A stretch of 64,000 nucleotides of DNA from Calothrix sp. PCC 7507 (GTDB lineage: Bacteria > Cyanobacteriota > Cyanobacteriia > Cyanobacteriales > Nostocaceae), in NCBI RefSeq assembly GCF_000316575.1, contig NC_019682.1, positions 3,532,001 to 3,596,000 on the forward strand, in the 5' to 3' direction. Shown in pieces: positions 12,018 through 20,456 of the stretch. A program made the translations under genes and the position numbers. Under the pieces are notes generated by a model. It made no database searches. It saw nothing but the letters and a program-made list of their open reading frames with translations, and was not told the DNA's origin. Numbering within the stretch: position 1 is the stretch's first letter; every line of letters begins with the position of its first letter.

Positions 12018-12689
12018 AGTCAATCCCAAAAAGACTATTAATTATGTACACACACTACTAGACTTACTAATATAGCATCCATATTGCCAATGTGATGATT
12101 TCTGAAAAAAATTTCACTTGTAAGTTTTGTCGGCATCAAGTTGTTGAATCAGCCTCAGAAATGCGTTAATATAGGGTGCTATTTCAAATATAGCCATTTT
12201 CTCTAACCCTTAGCGGGAAAAAAATTATAACTGCTAATGTAATCTGTCTCCAAATCAAGACGTGTTGTCAGAGATCAAGGACTCTCAAAGGCTGAAGCTC
12301 CAGTTGTAGGCGTAAAGAAGCAACACATGTTAATTTCTAAGATAGAAAAATAAGTAAAAATTATATTTCAGACGCCAACTCTCTTTCACACAGGAGTAGC
12401 CGGATGTGTGAATACACTACCTGCTATTTGGTAAGGATAGACTAAGAAAGCGAAAGGGTAGCGGGAATTGGCACACCTACTCCCTGCCGAAGAGCTTTTT
12501 TAGGCTGGTCGGACTGAGAAATTAAGTCGCCTTCTCAAGCAACTCATATTGCTGCAAACACTGGGAGTATCAAAAAAATCCAGGTTAAGCTAGAGAAGAG
12601 AATTAGAGTAAAGCTCTGCACCCCTGTGGGTAAAGAGCAAGACTGATTCTCAAGTGGGAATATTCTAATTTTGGCATTGTCCTTACTCC
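12018..12689. other. Divergent intergenic region rpsT/hisD
   Basis: A gap of about 670 bp between divergent rpsT and hisD must hold both promoters. I see no protein gene. Its notable content is a strongly structured segment at 12385-12501, listed separately. The remaining sequence is AT-rich and unremarkable. Confidence 0.55.
12385..12501 (+). ncRNA. Candidate structured RNA or hisD leader element
   Basis: Several inverted repeats nest here. GGAGTAG (12393-12399) pairs with CTACTCC (12477-12483). Inside it CCTGCTA (12420-12426) pairs with TAGCGGG (12459-12465) using one G-U. A competing hairpin TTCACAC (12385-12391) / GTGTGAA (12406-12412) would break the outer stem. Six T residues follow at 12496-12501. 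This fits a small RNA with a terminator or a switching 5' leader about 190 nt before hisD. I do not recognise a known family. Confidence 0.35.
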
Positions 12690-13991
12690 ATGCTGCGAAT
12701 CATTACTCAGCAGGCAGACGTCAGAGCAGAACTACAACGTATCTGCAATCGTACCCATGACGAACAGGTGCTTCACAAAGAAGCAACGGTGCGAGAAGTG
12801 TTGCAAGCAGTAAAACGCCAAGGCAACAAAGCTGTGTTACACTACACAGCTGAATTTGATAACCAAATCCTGAAGCCAGAAGAGCTGCGTGTCACAGGTT
12901 CAGACCTAGATGCAGCCTACCAACAGGTGTCGAAGGAGTTGCTTGGGGCGATTAGGTTAGCTTGTAACCAAATTGAAGCGTTTCACCGTCAGCGAGTCCC
13001 GAAAAGCTGGGTACACTTTGGCGATGATGATGTGGTGTTAGGTAAACGCTACACCCCGGTTGACTGTGCAGGTTTATACGTGCCTGGGGGTCGTGCTGCC
13101 TATCCTAGTACGGTACTGATGAATGCAATTCCAGCCAGGGTAGCTGGCGTACCCCGTGTAGTGATTGCAACACCACCAGGAGCGCAAAAAGTAATTAGCC
13201 CTGCAGTTTTGGTAGCTGCCCAAGAAGCGGGGGTGCAGGAAATTTATCGCGTCGGGGGGGCACAGGCGATCGCTGCTTTAGCCTACGGCACAGAAACAAT
13301 TCCTAAAGTGAATGTGATCACTGGCCCTGGCAACATTTATGTGACTCTGGCTAAAAAACTGGTCTATGGAACTGTGGGCATTGATTCCTTAGCAGGACCA
13401 AGCGAAGTGCTAATTATTGCTGATGAAACCGCCAATGCTGTACATGTTGCCGCTGACTTATTAGCACAAGCCGAACATGATCCAATGGCAGCAGCGATTT
13501 TGTTAACCACAGATGCTGCTTTGGCCAAGAACGTGCAGGTAGCGGTGGAACGACAATTGGTAGATCATCCACGACGACTAGACACAGAAAAAGCGATCGC
13601 TCACTATGGCTTGATAGTAATTGTAGAATCCCTGGAAGCAGCAGCTGAACTCTCTAATGAATTTGCCCCCGAACATCTGGAATTACAAATCGCAGATCCT
13701 TGGGAATTATTACCACAAATTCGTCATGCTGGGGCAATCTTCTTGGGTAAATTTACACCTGAAGCTGTAGGAGATTATTTGGCAGGGCCTAACCATACTT
13801 TGCCGACTTCTGGTGCTGCTCGCTATGCCTCAGCACTAGGTGTAGAAACCTTTCTGAAACACTCTAGTATTATCCAATATTCAAAAACTGCCCTGCAAAA
13901 CGTAGCTGGGGCTATTGACGTACTAGCAACAGCGGAAGGACTACCTTCCCACACCGATTCAGTACGACGCCGAATTCAGCAAGAAGAGTGA
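12690..13991 (+). CDS. hisD: Histidinol dehydrogenase
   Basis: This enzyme catalyses the last two steps of histidine biosynthesis, oxidising L-histidinol to L-histidine with two NAD+ on a zinc-dependent cytosolic homodimer. The 433-residue product has the family signature around IDSLAGPSEVLIIADE, the dinucleotide-proximal segment ITGPGNIYVTLAKKL, the catalytic Glu-His in EFAPEHLELQ, and the zinc-site end LPTSGAARYASALGVETFLK. Length is normal. Translation starts at the ATG at 12690, which opens the conserved sequence MLRIITQQADVRAEL. The gene stands alone on the plus strand, opposite rpsT, after a long structured leader. Confidence 0.96.
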   Translation: MLRIITQQADVRAELQRICNRTHDEQVLHKEATVREVLQAVKRQGNKAVLHYTAEFDNQILKPEELRVTGSDLDAAYQQVSKELLGAIRLACNQIEAFHRQRVPKSWVHFGDDDVVLGKRYTPVDCAGLYVPGGRAAYPSTVLMNAIPARVAGVPRVVIATPPGAQKVISPAVLVAAQEAGVQEIYRVGGAQAIAALAYGTETIPKVNVITGPGNIYVTLAKKLVYGTVGIDSLAGPSEVLIIADETANAVHVAADLLAQAEHDPMAAAILLTTDAALAKNVQVAVERQLVDHPRRLDTEKAIAHYGLIVIVESLEAAAELSNEFAPEHLELQIADPWELLPQIRHAGAIFLGKFTPEAVGDYLAGPNHTLPTSGAARYASALGVETFLKHSSIIQYSKTALQNVAGAIDVLATAEGLPSHTDSVRRRIQQEE

Positions 13992-14201
13992 TTTGGAATC
14001 ATTAATTTTTCTCTACACTTTTAGCAAAGGTGACTTGGTGGCTGCAAACTAAAAATCTAGATAGCAGTAATTGCCACGAGGCAAATCGACTTATGGCGTA
14101 GTTTCGACCACTCAATCCAAAACTGGAAGATTTTGAGTGTTGCTGCCAATAACCTTCGCCAGGACTTATTAAAGGGGTCTACTCTTGAGGAGACGAGAGC
14201 A

Positions 14202-14627
14202 GTGCTAAAAAATATTTTGGTAGCTCTGGATGGTTCAGAAATCGCAGAACGAGTAATTGAGACTGTGGACGAATTAGTGCTGTCACCAGATAGCACAGTT
14301 ATTATCTGCCATGTGTTTCCCTCGCCAGAATCAGAAATGGAGCTACCAGCTGATCGTCCTCAGCCAGAGTCACCAACATTGTCTTATTTCCAGATTGAAA
14401 AACAGTTGCAATCCTACCAGGAAAAATTATCAGTTAATAGTCAATTAGAACTAGTGACTGGTGATCCTGCTGATGAGATTATTCGCTTCGCTAATATTTA
14501 TGAAGTTGACTTGATTATAATTGGCAGTCGCGGATTAACTGGGATGAAGCGAATTGTTCAAGGTTCTGTTAGTAGTCAAGTGGTAGAAGAGGCTCATTGT
14601 TCAGTTTTAGTAGTAAAGCCGAATTAG
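14202..14627 (+). CDS. Universal stress protein (UspA family)
   Basis: This is a small single-domain Usp protein, likely an ATP-binding dimer in the cytosol. The fold-starting strand VLKNILVALDGSEIAE begins the product. The nucleotide-binding motif G-2x-G-9x-G-S is present as GSRGLTGMKRIVQGSVS, followed by VVEEAHCSVLVVKP. The GTG at 14202 is chosen because GAGGAG lies about 9 nt upstream and conserved Usp sequence starts at once. A TTG at 14133 would add 23 unsupported residues. The product is 141 residues. It stands alone after hisD, and its specific role is unknown. Confidence 0.9.
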   Translation: MLKNILVALDGSEIAERVIETVDELVLSPDSTVIICHVFPSPESEMELPADRPQPESPTLSYFQIEKQLQSYQEKLSVNSQLELVTGDPADEIIRFANIYEVDLIIIGSRGLTGMKRIVQGSVSSQVVEEAHCSVLVVKPN

Positions 14628-15013
14628 AAGCATATGAAAGGCAATAGGCAATAGGGACAGGAATTCAACGCCACGCGTAGCGTCTCGAAGAGAAGTATCT
14701 CGGAGATTCTTCCCTTTGCTCAGAATGACAGTTCTAAGCCGTTTTTAGCCCGCTTCTGTCACTCTCCGAAAACTTTTGCCATTTCTGAATTCTAGAGCTT
14801 TTGTATAGCAGGCGTTTGCGCGATTCTTTTCTAATAACAAATACAAGACCAACTTTTTTCTAATAGAATAGCTTGTATTGATTGCCTCATCGGGCTTCTA
14901 GCGATCGCCCTCCCGGAGAGTGACAGAACAGGGTTAGTATAAGTAGATCACTAAGCCTGTCGTTGTGGGGATGGAGTGGGCATGGAGAAGAGTTACCAAT
15001 GCCCTATTTTATT
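14628..15013. other. Gene-free gap with dispersed repeat
   Basis: A stretch of 386 bp between the stress-protein gene and the 3' end of mtnP. It contains a dispersed repeat with CACGCGTAGCGTCTCG near 14672 and two copies of a CACTCTCCG / CGGAGAGTG inverted pair (near 14760 and 14915). No gene is visible. Confidence 0.5.
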
Positions 15014-15886
15014 TCATAAATATTTCTTTAACAATAATCCCAACTTCTCCTTTGTCGCTGTGGGTGCTTTGGCCAAATTCGTCAAAATTGCATATTTTAA
15101 AGCCGAATGTGCATCGCTAGGCGGGGGATTCTCACTTAAACGCCGCACTGTTTCTTGAATTACTTTTTGAGCATTGACTGCGTTGCGCTGTAAATTACCA
15201 ATCACCATCTCTACGGTTACACTGTCGTGATCTGGATGCCAACAATCATAATCTGTCACTAGGGCTAAGGTTGCATAGGCAATTTCTGCTTCTTTAGCTA
15301 ACTTAGCCTCTGGTAAATTCGTCATCCCAATTACTGTTGCATCCCAGCTACGATAAAGATTTGATTCTGCTTTAGTCGAAAATGCTGGGCCTTCCATGCA
15401 TACATAAGTGCCACCGCGATGTAGAGTGACATCTGGTAAATTTAGAGAAGCGATCGCATCTGCCAACACAAGAGCCAAATTCTGACAAATCGGCTCGCCA
15501 AAGGCAATATGAGCCACAATTCCTTCACCAAAAAACGTGGAAATCCGATTTTTCGTTCTGTCAATAAACTGATCTGGTACTACCATATCCAGTGGTTTTG
15601 CTTCAGCCTTCAAGGAACCTACCGCACTCGCTGAGATTAAATACTCTACACCCAACTGTTTCATAGCATGGATATTGGCACGAAATGGCAACTCAGAAGG
15701 TAACAGCGTATGATTGCGACCATGACGTGCGAGAAAAGCTACCCGCGTTTCATCCAATGTCCCTAAAATTACTGCGTCAGACGGAGAGCCAAAAGGCGTC
15801 TGAACCTCCACCTCTTCCACATCCTTAAGTGCGTCCATTTTATATAGACCGCTACCACCAATAATACCAATACTAGCTTTAGCCAT
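15014..15886 (-). CDS. mtnP: S-methyl-5'-thioadenosine phosphorylase
   Basis: This enzyme phosphorolyses methylthioadenosine to adenine and methylthioribose-1-phosphate, feeding methionine salvage and clearing a polyamine by-product. The 290-residue product opens with the phosphate-binding [14 protein letters not shown]. It also has the family blocks [55 protein letters not shown] and the purine-site TDYDCWH. Length and order match the family. The start is the ATG at 15886. Purine nucleoside phosphorylases share the fold, but the sequence fits the MTA-specific branch. Confidence 0.93.
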   Translation of the reverse strand: MAKASIGIIGGSGLYKMDALKDVEEVEVQTPFGSPSDAVILGTLDETRVAFLARHGRNHTLLPSELPFRANIHAMKQLGVEYLISASAVGSLKAEAKPLDMVVPDQFIDRTKNRISTFFGEGIVAHIAFGEPICQNLALVLADAIASLNLPDVTLHRGGTYVCMEGPAFSTKAESNLYRSWDATVIGMTNLPEAKLAKEAEIAYATLALVTDYDCWHPDHDSVTVEMVIGNLQRNAVNAQKVIQETVRRLSENPPPSDAHSALKYAILTNLAKAPTATKEKLGLLLKKYL

Positions 15887-16075
15887 GATTTTTCATCTAT
15901 TCCTTGCAAAGCTGCCAAGTTATTTTACAGGAAAGCTGAGTACCAGGCGACGCAAGGAAGTGGTAATAAGCAATTATGCTTCATTCCGTATAGCTACTAA
16001 TGTCAAGCTTTATGAAAAGTTGTTATCCTACAGTCACTAAGTTGTAAAGAATATACAAAGTTTTACTAATTAAAG

Positions 16076-16279
16076 ATGCTAACCACCGCCCCCGCAACCC
16101 AAATGCAGTTAGAGACAGTCTTGGAACACATATTTGCTATTCGCAGAATTACGCGCCGCGATCAACAGCTTTTGATGTCAACACTGCTATCCAAAGAAGG
16201 CTTAAATGAGCAAGAAAGGCTGCAAATCAGCAAAGTGTTTGATGCTGTGCAAAGAGGATTACTCAAGGTCGTTGATTAA
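16076..16279 (+). CDS. Small conserved cyanobacterial protein of unknown function
   Basis: A 67-residue protein that is probably all-helical. Its centre is basic and Gln/Leu-rich (AIRRITRRDQQLLMST), followed by LNEQERLQISKVFDAVQRGL. No signal peptide or membrane segment is visible. The ATG at 16076 fits the start. I recall similar short proteins being widespread in cyanobacteria without an assigned function, but I cannot verify this here. The gene is monocistronic. The 254-bp gap after it carries a dispersed repeat near 16330-16385. Confidence 0.65.
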   Translation: MLTTAPATQMQLETVLEHIFAIRRITRRDQQLLMSTLLSKEGLNEQERLQISKVFDAVQRGLLKVVD

Positions 16280-16533
16280 TTTTTTGTCTCTCTAATATAG
16301 GATTTATCGGTCGGATGCAACACTTACCTGTGGTATGCTACGCATAGCAAGATGCACGAAGTAGTACAGCTGCGCTCAGTGACATACAATAGATGCTGGG
16401 GAAACCCCCTACGAGCTTTGTGATTTAAAACTGAGTTTGTAGAGTCTAACTTATTGCTTTGCCCAAAATCTTTAAATCAGTGAATAGTTATCAAATCAAA
16501 ATACTTATAACTCATACCTGTTAAAGCATCCTC

Positions 16534-17706
16534 TTAGAGAAGTTGATGGATGTCATTGACTGCACTGATGATCAGGGAGGATGCTTTTTCGATTTCTGCT
16601 TTGGTTGTAAATTTCCCAACGCCCATTCTTAACGCTCCCTCAATTATATTCTCTGAAAGATGCATAGCTTGTAAAACGTGAGAGGGTGCAACAACTCCTG
16701 ATGAACAAGCAGAACCTGTAGAAATAGCTAACTGGTGGCGAACTCTAGCAATTATGGCACTATTAGGAATGTCAGGGATAGAAATATGTAAGTTACCTGA
16801 TAAGCGGTTGTTTAAGTCTCCATTCACTACTAAATCAGGAATTTGCTCTTGTAGCAGGGTTTGGAATTGATTTCGCAAAAATGCGATCGCATTTTCATCT
16901 GTTTCCATCTCCAACCCTCTCAATCTGCAAGCTTCCCCCAAACCAACAATTCCGGGGACATTGAGTGTACCGGATCTTAAACCCTGTTCATGTCCACCGC
17001 CATAAATCATCGCTTGGGGAGAATAACCGTTTCTCACAACGAATGCACCAACGCCTTTGGGTGCATAGAATTTATGTCCAGAAATCGCTAGATAGGTGAT
17101 ACCCCAGTCTTGAAAGTTGAGGGGAATTTTACCAGCTGCTTGGGAAGCGTCGCATAAAAACGGGATATTGTGAGAGGATGCGATCGCCCCAATTTTTTTG
17201 ATGGGGTAAATTGTCCCGACTTCGTTGTTAGCCGCCATCACACAGAGTAAAGCCGCACCATCTGAGCAGACTTTTTCTAGATGTTCTAAATCAATCTGCG
17301 CTTGTTGATTAACTTTTAACCAAATAATTTCCGCTAGTCCTTTTTTAGCTAAGGCTTTGCAGGTATCTAAAACCGCTTTGTGTTCCACTGGGGAAACAAT
17401 GATTTTGGCGGGAGTATTTTGTCGAACAATATGGTAATCGAGCGAAGTCGAGATTTGTCCTTGAATTACTAAGTTAATGCTTTCTGTTGCACCAGATGTA
17501 AATATGATTTCCTTGGGGGAAGCGTTGATTAATCCTGCTATTTGTTGACGTGCTTTTTTAACTGCTTGCGCTGCTGTATCTCCATAACCATGATCTACAC
17601 TATTAGCATTACCAAAATCGGTAGTCATATAGTACATGACTTTTTCAGCTACTCTGGGGTCAACGGGAGTAGTTGAGTGGTAGTCTAGGTAGATTATGTT
17701 AGTCAT
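16534..17706 (-). CDS. Cysteine desulfurase, SspA/DndA-like
   Basis: This is a PLP enzyme that takes sulfur from cysteine and passes it on as a persulfide. The 390-residue product opens with IYLDYHSTTPVDPRV. It has the PLP lysine in ISGHKFYAPKGVGAFV and the mobile-loop catalytic cysteine in STGSACSSGVVAPSHVL, as in the IscS/NifS class used for DNA sulfur modification. It lies on the same strand as the phosphorothioation genes upstream, separated only by a toxin-antitoxin pair between direct repeats. I therefore infer it supplies sulfur to the SspD-like protein at 25020-25820. A general iron-sulfur-cluster role as IscS remains possible. Confidence 0.85.
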   Translation of the reverse strand: MTNIIYLDYHSTTPVDPRVAEKVMYYMTTDFGNANSVDHGYGDTAAQAVKKARQQIAGLINASPKEIIFTSGATESINLVIQGQISTSLDYHIVRQNTPAKIIVSPVEHKAVLDTCKALAKKGLAEIIWLKVNQQAQIDLEHLEKVCSDGAALLCVMAANNEVGTIYPIKKIGAIASSHNIPFLCDASQAAGKIPLNFQDWGITYLAISGHKFYAPKGVGAFVVRNGYSPQAMIYGGGHEQGLRSGTLNVPGIVGLGEACRLRGLEMETDENAIAFLRNQFQTLLQEQIPDLVVNGDLNNRLSGNLHISIPDIPNSAIIARVRHQLAISTGSACSSGVVAPSHVLQAMHLSENIIEGALRMGVGKFTTKAEIEKASSLIISAVNDIHQLL

Positions 17707-17776
17707 TTTTTTTAACGCAGAGAAAACGCAAAGGAACGCAGAAAATTATCATAACAACTCTCTTAACTCTCTGCGT

Positions 17777-17803
17777 CTCTGCGCCTCTGCGTGAGATTTA
17801 ATC
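17777..17803. repeat. 27-bp direct repeat, copy 1
   Basis: This sequence, with core GCGCCTCTGCGTGAGATTTA, is repeated exactly at 18603-18629. The two copies bracket the plus-strand toxin-antitoxin pair. A weaker relative is seen near 26098-26115. Confidence 0.8.
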
Positions 17804-17886
17804 ATCATTTTTCCTGAAAAGTTAAAGCTAATAAAGCATGATTTCGATATTATAGGGGTATCGGGTTCTAGTTAGCGAGTCAGTTT

Positions 17887-18162
17887 ATGGAAAGTATCAA
17901 GATTAGAACACATATAGGTGATGATGGAATTCTGCAAATCCAGCTTCCACCTGAGATTGCTAACCAAGAATTAGATGTAGTAATTGTCTTCCAGCCTGTG
18001 ATCCCAGAACCCTCACAGACTACAGCCAAAACACCCCAAGAATTAGGGTATTCTCATAGGTTTTTAGAAAATGTCATAGGTAGTTGGGAAGGTGAACCCC
18101 TTGAACGACCAGAACAGCTTCCCTTTGAGAATAGGGAGGAGATTCAATGGCCTATCTCTTAG
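17887..18162 (+). CDS. Putative antitoxin of a VapBC-type pair
   Basis: A 91-residue acidic protein whose last 16 bp overlap the start of the PIN-domain toxin gene, the usual antitoxin-toxin layout. Its N-terminal half (IRTHIGDDGILQIQLPPEIA) resembles the short beta-strand antitoxins common in cyanobacteria. Its C-terminal half is proline- and glutamate-rich and probably disordered, suitable for wrapping the toxin. No classical ribbon-helix-helix is obvious, so I assign the role mainly by position. Confidence 0.65.
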   Translation: MESIKIRTHIGDDGILQIQLPPEIANQELDVVIVFQPVIPEPSQTTAKTPQELGYSHRFLENVIGSWEGEPLERPEQLPFENREEIQWPIS

Positions 18163-18545
18163 ATACAAATGCGTGTATCCAAATTCTTAATTCATCAAAT
18201 TCACTTGTTACCCAAAAAATTCTGACAATTCCTGCTAAAGAAATTTACATTTGTACAGTTGTTTATAGTGAACTGTACTATGGAGCTTACAAAAGCAAGA
18301 ATATTAACAGAAACCTCAGTCATTTGGAAAATTTATTGGCTGAGTTTACTGATTTACCATTAGATCGTCAAGCAGGAAAAATTGCTGGAAAGATTCGCGC
18401 TCGTCTTGATACTTTGGGAACTCCAATTGGATCAAATGACTTGTTAATTGCTGCGATTTCTTTAGCAAATGATCTCACGTTGATCACCCACAATACCCGT
18501 GAGTTTAGTCGTATTGATGGGTTGAAATACGAAGACTGGGAATAA
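18147..18545 (+). CDS. vapC: PIN-domain toxin ribonuclease (VapC family)
   Basis: This is a 132-residue PIN-domain nuclease. It has the acidic metal-site residues Asp6 (LLDTNACI), Glu42 (VVYSELYYG) and Asp98 (GSNDLLIAA), and the late THNTREFSRI segment where the family keeps its fourth position. VapC proteins cleave tRNA or rRNA when their antitoxin is lost. The gene overlaps its partner by 16 bp, so translation is probably coupled. A GGGAGGAG ribosome-binding sequence lies just before the ATG. The pair is on the plus strand inside a minus-strand defence island, between 27-bp direct repeats. Confidence 0.88.
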   Translation: MAYLLDTNACIQILNSSNSLVTQKILTIPAKEIYICTVVYSELYYGAYKSKNINRNLSHLENLLAEFTDLPLDRQAGKIAGKIRARLDTLGTPIGSNDLLIAAISLANDLTLITHNTREFSRIDGLKYEDWE

Positions 18546-18602
18546 CTACAGCTACTTATCAAGTAGTGTACATATTATCTGCATTCTCTCAACTCTTTGC
18601 GC

Positions 18603-18629
18603 CTCTGCGCCTCTGCGTGAGATTTAATC
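18603..18629. repeat. 27-bp direct repeat, copy 2
   Basis: Identical to 17777-17803. It ends one base before the stop codon of the GHKL ATPase gene, so the repeat abuts the coding region exactly. Confidence 0.8.
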
Positions 18630-20456
18630 TTATTCATTCTCTAAAAACCTCCTAGCGACTCTCCCCCAATCAATACGAGTATCTTGAGCATTTTCTTTAC
18701 GTTGACCATCTGGCTGTTCATCCTCATACCTTGCCCATGCCATTAGTAGTAATTTTAACCCATCTAAAGAATTAACTAATCGAGAACGTAAAGTATCTAT
18801 ATCGGCTTTATCTACATCCTCTTCTAAGATTTCAACTAAATTTTTATAGGCAGGATGATTGGTATTCAACGTAACAATAATTGCTCCCCCTCTGGATTGA
18901 ACAGTGAAAAATTCAGGGGTATCTATCGACGCTTGTGCAAAGCTATATTTTAAGCCATCATCTACTGTAGTTGCTGCTATTAATTCCGCTTTGGCTTCAG
19001 TCACGCCATCTTCTTTTAAAGCTTCTTTAATAACCTGTTTTCGTTCTTCTTTTGGTAATTGTTCGTCTGCATCACTTTTACCTTTGTAACCCTGTGATTG
19101 ACGTTCTTGAGTCACAGTAGTAGCTACTTTTTCAGGTTTGTAGGGGTCATGTCCGTGACGTTTTTCGGTGGTGCGAGTGCCTTTTGTTTGGGCTTTGATT
19201 AAGCGACGAATCAGGCTTAATTGACTACTAATTTTATGAGCAAGTTCTAAAAGAGGAAGTTTTGGATCTTCATCTTGAAGTAATTCTTCCTTGAGTTGAG
19301 CAACGGTTTTTCCTTCCTCTAGTAAAGATTCAATATCTAGTTGTAAAATTTCTCCAAAATTACGGGCTGATTGTTTGTTATTTGTTACTCCAAAAATATC
19401 ATCAAGTGATGGCGGGAATTCAACTTCAATTCCCCACCATCTTTCTGTAGGGTCATAATTATTAACTAGGTTTTGGTCTAATTCTAATTCTCGTCCAGCA
19501 CGAACTACAGAAACACCAACATTTTTAGCGGCGTGTTGTCCATGTGGTAAACTACCAGGGTTTTTTCCTGGTTCGGCTTGACGGGCTTCTTCTTTGGCGT
19601 AGGAAAAACGCACTTTTACATCATGTTCTTTGTCTTTAAAATTAATTTTATAAGTAGTTTCGTAAGATGTATCGCCTTCCCAAGATTGGAACATTGCCTG
19701 ATGATCATAAGGTGCAGGACAAGAGGTTTTTTCGATTAGATAACCTGGGTCATTGGGTAGGGCAGATTTTTCTGGAGGAACTTTATATAAAGCATCTAAA
19801 TCAAATGCCACCATGCGAATTTTGACTTGATCGTTATCCAGAAATTTACGATACATTCTCCCAATCACAAATTCAGAATTATCAATAATCGCTTTACCAG
19901 TTCGCCACATACAACGGTCGATTTTTGACCATACTACTAATGTGCCACTGTCGCCAAATTTTTGACCGATGTTTCTCCAAATCATCGGAATTGGTTGCAC
20001 AGTCGGTTCAGGTACTTCCGTCATCCGCTGACTTTTAATTTCATCTAAATCAAGGTAACTATGCAATACGTTTTCTATGCCATTGTGCCATGACCACACA
20101 TCAACCCGTTGACATTGGGAAATAGAGGAAGAGGGTAAACCCATACCAAAACGACCGATTCCGGTGTGTTTATCTTCATCTAAATGAGTCCCATTACCAA
20201 ATTGCAGGGCGAGACGTAAAACGTTAGCATCCATCCCACAACCATTATCTAACACGGCGATTTGTTCAATGCGCGATCGCCTCTTCCCTTCCACCGATTG
20301 TTTTCTTTCCCCACAGAGTAACTCTACCTGGGATGCACCAGCTTGTATGGCATTATCCATTAGTTCGGCTAAAGCATAGGCGGCGTTTTTATATCCGTTA
20401 TCCCGCATGGCCTGGACTGCGAGGTGAGTGGGAACGATATCATGGGCGTTATTCAT
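18630..20456 (-). CDS. GHKL (Hsp90/MutL-type) ATPase, putative defence effector subunit
   Basis: A 608-residue protein with an N-terminal GHKL ATPase: N-box AELMDNAIQ (30-38) with Glu31 and Asn35, DNGCGMD (70-76), and lid GIGRFGMGLP (99-108). There is no phospho-acceptor histidine domain, so it is not a sensor kinase. It is nearer to Hsp90, MutL and MORC-like ATPases that work as DNA clamps. The C-terminal 250 residues are charged and unassigned. The chosen ATG at 20456 lies 10 nt after GGAGG and overlaps the helicase stop by 8 bp, so the two are probably translationally coupled. As the last gene of a tight five-gene run beginning with the SspD-like protein, it probably belongs to the restriction half of the system. 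Confidence 0.8.
   Translation of the reverse strand: MNNAHDIVPTHLAVQAMRDNGYKNAAYALAELMDNAIQAGASQVELLCGERKQSVEGKRRSRIEQIAVLDNGCGMDANVLRLALQFGNGTHLDEDKHTGIGRFGMGLPSSSISQCQRVDVWSWHNGIENVLHSYLDLDEIKSQRMTEVPEPTVQPIPMIWRNIGQKFGDSGTLVVWSKIDRCMWRTGKAIIDNSEFVIGRMYRKFLDNDQVKIRMVAFDLDALYKVPPEKSALPNDPGYLIEKTSCPAPYDHQAMFQSWEGDTSYETTYKINFKDKEHDVKVRFSYAKEEARQAEPGKNPGSLPHGQHAAKNVGVSVVRAGRELELDQNLVNNYDPTERWWGIEVEFPPSLDDIFGVTNNKQSARNFGEILQLDIESLLEEGKTVAQLKEELLQDEDPKLPLLELAHKISSQLSLIRRLIKAQTKGTRTTEKRHGHDPYKPEKVATTVTQERQSQGYKGKSDADEQLPKEERKQVIKEALKEDGVTEAKAELIAATTVDDGLKYSFAQASIDTPEFFTVQSRGGAIIVTLNTNHPAYKNLVEILEEDVDKADIDTLRSRLVNSLDGLKLLLMAWARYEDEQPDGQRKENAQDTRIDWGRVARRFLENE

Noticed and set aside
12018-12689. 6S RNA, RNase P RNA, SRP RNA or tmRNA in the rpsT-hisD gap
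   Set aside because: None of the conserved core sequences of these RNAs is visible. Only an unassigned structure remains.
18630-20456. Sensor histidine kinase
   Set aside because: Only the ATP-binding GHKL fold is present at the N-terminus. No phospho-acceptor histidine domain or sensory region precedes it.
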